NCBI RefSeq assembly: GCF_000003815.2
Contig: NC_049981.1
Span: 31,709,811-31,773,810 of the forward strand
Direction: 5' to 3'
DNA from: Branchiostoma floridae
Taxonomy: Eukaryota > Chordata > Leptocardii > Amphioxiformes > Branchiostomatidae
DNA length: 64,000 nt
Below are positions 56,164 to 64,000 of this stretch, one piece after another. The translations under genes and the position numbers were made by a program. Numbering within the stretch: position 1 is the stretch's first letter; each line of letters opens with the position of its first letter. Under the pieces are notes generated by a model that saw nothing but the letters and a program-made list of their open reading frames with translations, was not told the DNA's origin and did not search any database.

Positions 56164-56431
56164 CTCTATCTGAGCTAATCACAAATTTGTTTTGGAAGTG
56201 CAGTGAAACATACACTTTATCTGAGTTGACATCTTGCTCCACCCGACTTCCCACTTTTCCATGTTTTGATAACACTATTTGTGTATACGTCATTTGAAAG
56301 TATCTTCGAAAAAAATCTACTAATAACACTTTTGTCAACCATCAAGTGAACAATGTGTAGATATACATGTATCAATGACAATCATAGAAGATACCTAACA
56401 GATACACAAGAATACATGTATGATGATATCA

Positions 56432-56500
56432 ATTAATCTCCAAGCAGATCCTACGGTGCCATAAGATAGTATCAAAGCTGGCCAAAGGGAGTCAAACAGG
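56432..56500. mobile_element. Left-half copy of the TAATCTCCAAGCAGATCC MITE
   Basis: TTAATCTCCAAGCAGATCCT, then GGTGCCATAAGATAGTATCA and AGCTGGCCAAAGGGAGT, matching 45193-45260. No right terminus. Confidence 0.65.
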
Positions 56501-56689
56501 CACGGGAAGTTTGATACATTACTATACATTACGCACCATGGATCTGAATTGAGATTAGATATCAATCCATTCAACTTTATGTAAAACCATGTAGCAACTT
56601 ATAGACACCCAGGTAATAGGATACACCAAGTAGCAATTACTCAAACAACTGGATACGACTTTGGAGTTTGGAGCATGTAGCAACCTCAT

Positions 56690-59430
56690 TTGCTTTGAAT
56701 CCTTTAAAAGCAAGATCTATAGTCGACCACAGAGCCAGAAATAGCTTTAAAAGCAGAAAGCATACATACCCAACAGGCTGACTTACTAGTAATGTTGGAA
56801 AGATACACTTCAAGTTTAAACAGAAACATATTGTAATATACCCCTGCCTTGTTGCTGTTGGCATTTCCTTTATCACAGCCATGGGTGTTTCTGTAACAGG
56901 CTATTACCAGTAACTGCCTCCCTATAAACCCAAGATCCATACTTAAAGTCATGTTTGTGCTTTCCAAATGACAAGGGGAATGTTACATACCTTCAAACTG
57001 AACTATAACATAGCCATTGTAGGTACTTCTACTGTCATATGAAAGCCATAGATCGTTTTCTTGTGTGTCTCAATTGTCCTCCTTTCAAACTCTCAAAGCA
57101 AGATCTATGAATATGTCTCTGCGTTCCAAAAGAAGAAATGGCTTTGAAAGCCATTTTCCAAACATAACCAGCAGGGGTTACATTTAGTAAATGTTGGAAA
57201 TATATACCACAAACACACGTTATGCTATATGATTGTAGGTACATTGTACTTCAGTATCAAAGCCGTTAGTCTTTCAGTGAAGCATTGTCTCATTACTGCG
57301 CTGCTTTAAAGCAAGATCTATGGTCATGTCTGCATTTTCCCGGAGAAATATTTCGGTAAGCCGGGGCTAAACATTAACCCAGCGGCCCACGATGTTGGGA
57401 AGATATACTTCAAACAGGAACACATTACTTCCCAGTACAGGCTTTATCATATCAAAGCCACGGGTGTTTCATGAAACATCAAGCTGGCTCTGAAACCGTG
57501 TTCCTTCAAAGGCGAGATCCATGGCTATGTCTGTACCAGGTTTCAAATGCAGACCCGTAGCAATAAACCATCAGTCCTGGAATGCCACTGTCAGTGGCTG
57601 GACAGGCACTGACAGTGGCATTTCAGACGCAAATCAGCAGAAGACCTCCACTGACAGGCCTGCAATACGTCTGGCAAGTACAAATCGGGCTCTGCACTGA
57701 TCTGGGACTGTCTTGACAGGCCTGAAAGCGCTTAGGACTGTCTTGACAGGCCTGAAATACGACTGTTGATGACAGTCCCACCACTGTCAGCCATGGCAAA
57801 TCACAATCTTGTATTAATTAGGCATCTAGCGAATCAGATACCAGCTCTTTTAATTGGCTGCAGGCCCAGGGAAGTTTGAACTGAGACAGTTAGGTTTTTG
57901 AGCTCAGCTAGAGAAGGACAGCAGGGATATTTACTCTGTATCCAGGCCTCCATCTGTCAGACTTTGCAGCTTGGAAAGGAGATTGATTGCCATAACTATT
58001 GTTTGGAAGTACTGTGGATGTGGGGGGAAGTGTACATCATGTTTCTGAGGTAAGATATTAGTGACAAATGGCCACATTTTGAATTTTGACAATTGTTGGG
58101 AGGGGGGCATGGCAGACTGTGCTATAGACTGGGTGCCTTAAACAAATAGGTACAGAATTAACAATCATGTACATGCATTTGTGTACCGTCAGTTGTTGTC
58201 TTGTTCTTTAAGAGACTTATTTGGTTGTGGTTTCAGAACTTCATATTATAAGCATTTTATAAACTTGTCAAATCAATGACAGAGGAGGTATTGACGATGC
58301 CCCATTCTTGTCTATAATGGTTTTTCTGCTTCAGTTACTTTTTGAAGCATTTTGCAGTTGCATAAATTTCTGTACTCTATGTAGATAGAACCTAGTTAGC
58401 CAAAATCTTTCTATTGTTCAGTTTTTGTATAATTTTTACCTCCAAAATCTAGTACATGAGCAGAAGTGTTTTGTTATGTAAGAGCAGATCTACGACTGTC
58501 AGCGACTGTTTTACGTCTGTCAGCCTCTGGGAATCCACGACTGTCAGTCATGATTCAACGACTGTTCTACGACTGTCAGCCACTGGGAATCTATGACTGT
58601 CAGTCATGATCTAACGACTGTTTCTACGACTGAAAATTTGCATATTTTGTGAATAATTAGTGGCTGATACAGTGCACTGACAGGCCCTGATCAGAGGCAA
58701 AACAGTGCTGTCTGACAGTCACTGACAGTGCCATTCCAGACCTGATAGTTTGTTAAGGGGAAATAGCTTTCTGAGTTGAAAACATAAAAATACACCAGGG
58801 ATAGAGATAGTATACAGAAGCAATATGATTTAATGTACCGTGAATATCAAAATCATAAGTCTTATTGTGGAGCTTATATAGCTTGACGAAAATTGCATTC
58901 CCCTTTGAAAAGCAAGACCTATGGTAATTACTAAGTATATACAGTTTCTGAAACTGGAAACAGCTTTAAAAGTTGAATCCATACATAACATTTCAACATA
59001 GATACCTCTAAGCTAACATTGAATGCATGAGTCTTTTTTGGAAGCATTTATAACTAAAGCTGACTCGTAGTCATATTCATAAGTGCGTTTCTCTTGAAAA
59101 GCAAGATCTTTTTGTTATGGTTGTAAAACTTTCAAGAACCAGAAATAGCTTTGCAAAACAGAGCCATATACATAACCCAAGGGTAGAGTTATGTTGTAAT
59201 CTTTAAGCATCTTTGCTTGGTTGGCAGAAATGCACATCACTAGGACTTGGCAGCAACTTCTGCTTGGACCTGATTGTTCTGATAAAAGATCTCACATTAC
59301 ATGTACCTTGCTCCTAATCAATATCATTGAGCAACATCTAAGCCATGGCTACGCTGTCCAAATCCAGAAATAGCTCTGTAAGCCGGACCCACACATAACC
59401 GGGAGGCAGAGTTAATGTTGAGGCTGATTG
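56690..59430. repeat. Degenerate ~200-bp tandem array, split by an inserted element
   Basis: AAAGCAAGATCTATGGTCAT, AGAAATAGCTTTGAAAGC, CATACATAACCCAGCAGGC and AATGTTGGAAGATATACTTC recur in this order from about 56708, 57097, 57310, 57510, 58910, 59099 and 59340. The element at 57570-58746 interrupts the fourth unit: its left part ends at 57569 and its right part (GGGGAAATAGCTTTCTGAGT) resumes at about 58757. Confidence 0.8.
57570..58746. mobile_element. ATCAGTCCTGGAATGCCACT TIR element rich in CTGTCAG
   Basis: The left end ATCAGTCCTGGAATGCCACT then GTCAGTGGCTG and the mirrored right end agree at about 26 of 31 positions. Both ends are packed with CTGTCAG/CTGACAG words: left GACTGTCTTGACAGGCCTGA twice, right ACGACTGTCAG many times. 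The centre (57800-58490) is different, AT-richer sequence without an open frame. It lies inside a tandem unit of the 200-bp array, proving insertion. No obvious target duplication. Confidence 0.7.
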
Positions 59431-59509
59431 CACTGATGGATATCCAGACACAGGCAGGAAAAGGGCGCTCTGTTGCACTGTGATGGGGTCAGGCCTCGTT
59501 TGTCAGTCT

Positions 59510-60030
59510 GGCATCTGACCACTCAAAAGATCCTATATCACGCCTGGAAGTTACTGGAAATGCATGTCTCACATTTTACTCAAGAGTAGTGGACTCAAAA
59601 GATCCTTTATCACACCAGGCTGGAAATGTGTGTCTCCTGCTTTTACTCAAGAGTCGCGGGCCATAATGGTTCGTCAGTAAGCCGGTGTATGTCAGTCTGG
59701 CATCTCACGATTCAAAAGATCCTATATCCTATATCAAGTTGGAAATGCATGTCTCTGGTTTTTACTCAAGAGTAGTGGACTCAAAAGATCCTATATCACA
59801 CCTAGCTGGGAATGCATGTCTACGGTTTTTACTCAAGAGTCGCGGGCCATAATGGCTTGTTGGTATACTATAAGGCTTATGTATATCACACCAAGCTGGA
59901 AATGTGTGTCTGGGGTTTTTACTCAATAGTAGTGGACTCAAAAGATCCTATATCACACCAAGCTGGAATTGCATGTCTGGGGTTTTTACTCAAGAGTCGT
60001 GGGCCATGATGGCTGGTCGGTAAGGCTTAT
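59510..60030. repeat. ~75-bp tandem array with higher-order structure
   Basis: CTCAAAAGATCCTATATCAC then CTGGAAATGCATGTCTGGGG and TTTTACTCAAGAGTAGTGGA recurs about seven times. Every second unit ends instead in CGCGGGCCATAATGGCTTGT, giving a composite period near 190 bp. The 65-codon frame at 59812-60009 repeats MHVYGFYS-like peptides and is an artefact. Confidence 0.9.
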
Positions 60031-60089
60031 GTCAGGATTTTTGGTCAGTCTTACCAGCAAAATGTACCTCACCAGTGTAAAACCGTATG

Positions 60090-60123
60090 CATGATGATGA
60101 TGATGACGATGATGATGATGATG
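60090..60123. repeat. (GAT)n microsatellite
   Basis: ATGATGATGATGATGACGAT run; gives the poly-Asp and poly-Ser stretches in overlapping frames. Just downstream ACAGGCCACGTGTTCAAATC resembles a tRNA T-arm half. Confidence 0.95.
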
Positions 60124-60235
60124 ACCAGCTACAGGACAAACAGGCCACGTGTTCAAATCCCGACCAGAGTAAAAATTCAGGAACCAGCAGTTTTGCAAAA
60201 GATGCATTTATATATAATATAGGGAAAGATGTAGT

Positions 60236-60360
60236 TTGTCGAAGAAGATTAGACATCCAGGTAATAATATGCTCAAAAGCAGTTAAGCAACTGGATATGA
60301 TTTTGGAAACGGTCATACGTTTCAGATAGTATCCACTATCTTTCGTCAGTGACTCAGTTT
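60236..60360. repeat. Dispersed repeat, GATTAGACATCC...GGAAACG
   Basis: AGATTAGACATCCAGGTAAT, AAGCAACTGGATATGATTTT, GGAAACGGTCATACGTTTCA and ATCTTTCGTCAGTGACTCAG match 34070-34205. The minus-strand frame 60032-60421 covers it and is not a real gene. Confidence 0.6.
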
Positions 60361-61057
60361 GGTAAAAAGTTTCAGATCTTCTGGAAGGAATCAAAACATC
60401 ATCATTGGCGGCTAACAGCAACGCTTCAAGGTGAAATCTGTAGTTTAGTAGCCATCATCTGTTTGGCAGTCGGCCTGCAGGGTTGATCAATAAGAATGTT
60501 ACAGTAACGGCACCGCAGAAAAGCTCGCTCAGCTCGCAGAACCCATTTCTGGCATAGATCGAGGCAGTTAGTATCGGCTTCCTGAGTCAGAACATGCTGT
60601 GATGGGGATTTGGCTATTAAAGACAGAAACATCAATATTGAAATTGCGCAAGACGCACTTCAAGGGAAAATGATGGCAATTTTCTTTTTTTTATGACGAC
60701 CATTTTTGAAGCCCTCTTTTGGCAACTTTGACAGCACTGGTAATATTCAACTTCTATTTCAATTCCTCACTCCATTGTTACACTTAAAAGTATACCATTT
60801 CTGGAGTAAGCACTCAAGTCTACATACAAGTATTCTTGATAAATGCATCTCCTATGAGTATGACCTTGATAAAGGACATCTTCTACAAAGATCTTTCACC
60901 CTGTACAGGTCACCATTGACTGCCTGCTCTGTTATCGGTTTTCTCTGTCATAAACATCGAGTTGCCTCTACAAGGTCGTCCGTCAAACTAAGCTTTGATT
61001 TCACGGACAGAAGATGAGATACAAATGAGATAGTATCTGAAAAAACATTTTCTTCTA
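60361..61057. other. No gene supported
   Basis: A 103-codon + strand frame (60706-61017) has unremarkable composition, and neither splice sites nor motifs could be argued. Confidence 0.4.
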
Positions 61058-61290
61058 AAGCCACACCAATTTAATTTGTTGGTTGTCAGATACAAAAAAA
61101 ATATGCGTAACTTGAAAAACATAAAGAAGCCAAAGCCAGAGGACCAGGTTTATGCCTTGGTGCACTCAGTTTTATGGAGTGAATTCCGTCATGTTCACGT
61201 TTCACTCCCAGCCTGTTGCTTGATATCCTTTTGCTATATCTTCACTTTGAAAGATCTGAAAACCAACGTGTTAAATTGGTAATACTAAGG
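61058..61290. mobile_element. AGGCCACACCA family, diverged copy
   Basis: AAGCCACACCAATTTAATTT then GTTGGTTGTCAGAT at the left; GATCTGAAAACCAACGTGTT then AAATTGGTAATACTAAGG at the right. Internal GCCAGAGGACCAGGTTTATG as in 53240. Confidence 0.68.
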
Positions 61291-62725
61291 TCTAATAGAC
61301 TTTAGAATTAGACAAACAATGATGGCTGAAAAACAGTCAAATTTATCAAAATGTAAAGTAAAATTTGCCAAGTTTGGTCATCAATCATCATTCCCACCAC
61401 CCCCCAAAAGTTACCTTTACACTAAGTTACAGAAGGAGGTTTTCAACCTCCTTGGTTACAGCAACCTTGTTTTGCTGAATTGTACTCTCCATAACCACTT
61501 AGGAACGCCTGGTAAGGGCTAACAAGCATCTTCTGTTTGACCTTGCACAAGGGCATCCTGGAAACTTTTCCCGTCCTCTGTCATCCCGGGGAGACAGCTG
61601 GGCGATCCTTAACTACAGCCAAGTCTTTCCCCTAAATCCTGGGAGCTGTCTGTTTCAATTCTGCTGCAGACAGAAATGGGGGGTAATTGCAGGTCAGGGA
61701 AGCTACAAGACAGAACTTTGGAGGACAGCCAGCTGAAGCTTTCCTGAGGGTGTGGAGGGGTTTCTGGGAATTCAGGTTTCACTAAAACACCAGGATTTTT
61801 TACAGCATAGGGGTATCTTCCTGAAAATTTCAAAATTTACAAACCTCAGAAACAATATTTCCTGCATTTTGAGGGCCAAATTTAGTGAAATGAATCTAAC
61901 ATTTTTTATACATTTGCTACAAAACAACAGAAAACGTCACAAAGAACACTGAGATAGTTTATGTTCTTTCTGTTATTATAATATTAACAATACTAAACAC
62001 AAGAAGGCAATAGTTCTAAGTTTCTTGGCAGTTTTCAACATAAATGTATTTTTTTGTATATCGTATCGTGTTCTGAAGTATCTATCATTTCAAGACCTCT
62101 TTCAAGCTCTCTTCACATAAATAGAGCTCAAATAAGAATCCTTGACTTAGGGATGCAGCCTATACTGTCTGGAGTGAATCATAATGACAGCATTCAGATG
62201 CACACTCCCTACACAACACAATTTGAAGGTTAAATGCACAGTCATACAATAAGGGCCAAGGGCATTATACAAGGTATAATTTACAACATCGCTCTAAGCC
62301 CCCTTATAGGTTTAGTATTCATATCCTTTACTCCATCTTGTGATGAGACAGTAGCAATTCAATCAAAGGGACTAGGGTTATGATTACATAGCTGGATGTA
62401 TGACTGTGTGATTGCCAGTAATGGGCAGAATTGCCCCAGATTGTGGTGCAGTTGTGCATGGCGTAATCAAAAGGTGAGACGTCGAACATGAATTGTTCAT
62501 CCAAGTCAAGTTCGCAGAGGGTCGCCGGCAAAAGGTGAGACGTGGAACATTCCACAAATCAAACAAGCAGAAGGGTTTTGATCTTGAAGTTTGATTTCAA
62601 GGTTAACATTGTAAAGTGGGGATAACTGTAAAATGGTTCTTTCACTTGAAGGTGCAATAAAATTTTGGAACCAAATCAATAGTGTCACTGAATCGTACAA
62701 TAAGACAATAAGACGAGCAAATTAT
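61291..62725. other. No gene supported
   Basis: At 62470-62550 AAAAGGTGAGACGTSGAACAT occurs twice 62 bp apart. The minus-strand frame 62328-62555 reads through both and contains M-F-D-V-S-P-F-D-Y-A-M-H-N-C, which looks protein-like but has no recognisable family. Other stretches are unremarkable. Confidence 0.4.
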
Positions 62726-63424
62726 GGCCCACTTTACATTATGCTTTTCGCGTTAGCGGTGAAATTTCCCGCTGACGGGACGCCGCTATCGGGACCTCTT
62801 TACACACCGCCAGGAAATCTGGCAGGACACCCGCGGTGCTTAGGGCATGCGGCAGTGACCTTACCTGACCCTCTGTGACATAAGGCGCGAATAAAATATA
62901 TGGCGGGAGAGCCGCCACCACATTTGTTGCTCGCCGTGTTTCAGATGTTTTTCTTTACGTGTCTCATTCCCGTTATGTCCAACATGAGGTAGGGAGCAAG
63001 GCTAGCGCGCAGGAGACGCCTGACATACCGGGAGATGATGGTCGGACGTCGCCCAGCTAGAATTCACCCTGCTTACCCCACTGCCCTTGCTTTGGCACGA
63101 GGTGGCGATCCTATCAACAGGGCGATTTGGAGTTACGTAAGGTTACCGGCGACCTTTTGGCAGAAGTTTGTCCAGGGCACACTGTGTGATGCAGAATTCT
63201 ACAAATTAGCTTTATGCTAATCGCTGAACCCTGACCTCCCGCTAACGCGAGCCCGACGAGTTCTCTTTATACACAGTTTGAAGTTGTCGGGGACTCCAGC
63301 TGAGCCAACGGGTGTACACTTCGGAGTGGACGGAAGAAAATTTGAAGATAGCGGGACTACGTTAACGGGAACTCTCTTTACACGGGGCTCCCGCTAACGC
63401 GAAAAGCGTAATGTAAAGTGGGCC
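62726..63424. mobile_element. GGCCCACTTTACATTATGC TIR element, Harbinger-like, 699 bp
   Basis: GGCCCACTTTACATTATGCT then TTTCGCGTTAGCGG at the left is mirrored at the right over about 34 bp with one difference. Inverted similarity continues through CGCTATCGGGACCTCTTTACAC. Flanks TAT and TAA are compatible with a degraded 3-bp T-W-A target of PIF/Harbinger. The interior holds a transposase-like remnant at 62999-63220. CpG-rich throughout. Confidence 0.8.
62999..63220 (+). pseudogene. Harbinger-like transposase N-terminal remnant
   Basis: The frame passing through the ATG at 63035 reads R-R-R-L-T-Y-R-E-M-M-V-G-R-R and later R-A-I-W-S-Y-V-R-L-P-A-T-F-W-Q-K-F-V-Q-G, then T-L-C-D-A-E-F-Y-K-L, stop at 63218-63220. 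The layout of an Arg-rich N terminus followed by W...(F/W)W...F..G...D.E(F/W) fits the block before the DDE domain in PIF/Harbinger proteins. About 60 codons survive and no catalytic region is present, so it is a deletion derivative. Assignment rests on pattern, not alignment. Confidence 0.4.
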
Positions 63425-64000
63425 TAAGACCCGCCGCATTCATTCTGAACCGCGAATCTATCACTAACTACCATAACATACGACTGTCATGCAAAAACAA
63501 CACAATCAATTCATGCATTTAATTTTAAATTTACTGTTCATAAGCCATCAGGACTACCCAGGGCAAGCATCCCTCAGATATTGAGCTGTTCATGACATTC
63601 TTTAGAAGGCCCAAATAACACAAAATCCTCAACTATAGGGTACCCAGGCAGTGCAGTTATGAATTCCTAGAGATCAATAAAGTTTATTGCAAATTCTTGC
63701 CCGTGGGCTAATTGCAGGTAACATGAGAGATTTTAACAGTGTAACAAAACAATAACACAAGTGTCTACTCTAGTCTAAAACTAGTAAAAGCTTTAATTCT
63801 AGATCCTGGGTTATTGGGTTCAACTCCTTTTTCAAAGACAGTGGAAGACAAAAGATCCCACCTTTCCTATTACGTTTGGGTTTTGTAAAGTTAGAAGGAG
63901 AATTGTTTTCTTTTCGTCAGTGAATGTAAAGAAGTTTGGGTGGAATTTGGTGGCCTCTTCAAACAGCTCTTTTCTTTCGTGATCATAGAAAGAGCAGTTT
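63425..64000. other. No gene seen
   Basis: AT-rich sequence with AATAAAGTTTATTGC at 63676, but no exon or repeat end that can be supported. Confidence 0.45.

Noticed and set aside
55946-56219. A ~44-bp target site duplication for copy D
   Set aside because: TATCTGAG follows both the element and the right copy, which shows an older tandem duplication; the real duplication is probably CTTTA/CTCTA.
60032-60421. 129-codon minus-strand gene
   Set aside because: Covers a GAT microsatellite (poly-Ser) and a dispersed repeat.

Overview
This is eukaryotic, almost entirely non-coding DNA. No bacterial-style gene layout is present. The longest open frames (161, 137, 129, 125 and 123 codons) lie in tandem repeats or unrecognised sequence, and none reads as a known protein. 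The texture is that of an invertebrate deuterostome genome: many short terminal-inverted-repeat (TIR) elements, degenerate minisatellites of 75-480 bp period, tRNA-derived SINE relics, retroelement tails and CA/CACT/GAT microsatellites. Several dispersed families look like those of amphioxus (Branchiostoma). That is recognition from memory, not a search.

Layout. 0-6 kb: two copies of a repeat built on octamer palindromes, plus a 190-bp hairpin element with an 8-bp target duplication. 6-13 kb: a fold-back element, a CpG-rich patch with an RFX-like X-box, a 680-bp long-TIR element, a palindromic minisatellite and three more TIR elements. 14-16 kb: a degenerate tandem array and a hairpin-ended repeat. 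16-20 kb: mostly featureless. 21-23 kb: two members of a CAGGGCTC-ended family and a nearly perfect 80-bp x 11 array. 24-25.6 kb: a 1570-bp TIR element with a perfect 7-bp target duplication, which encloses a promoter-like block, a possible two-exon micropeptide gene, a candidate coding exon and a minimal palindrome made of its own terminal motif. 27-28 kb: a PIF/Harbinger-type element with a broken transposase remnant. 27.9-31.6 kb: several exon-like segments on the + strand, some duplicated, ending in a candidate terminal exon with AATAAA. 32-40 kb: a Tigger-like MITE, a ~385-bp array, a ~140-bp array and a possible minus-strand first exon. 41-46 kb: a dense cluster of TIR elements. 46.6-50.5 kb: three tandem arrays. 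52-64 kb: three TIR elements of a related style (the last with a second Harbinger-like remnant), a ~200-bp array interrupted by a 1.2-kb element rich in CTGTCAG, and a ~75-bp array.

No pathway can be reconstructed. The best gene-related candidates are the 24.2-24.9 kb promoter and micropeptide and the exon-like segments at 25.4, 29.1, 29.5 and 31.3 kb. They may belong to one + strand gene, but their reading phases could not be joined. The most unusual signals are the 24-25.6 kb element and three insertions that are abutted on both sides by 14-24 bp imperfect direct repeats. All coordinates come from reading the sequence by eye; repeat boundaries without target duplications are approximate.
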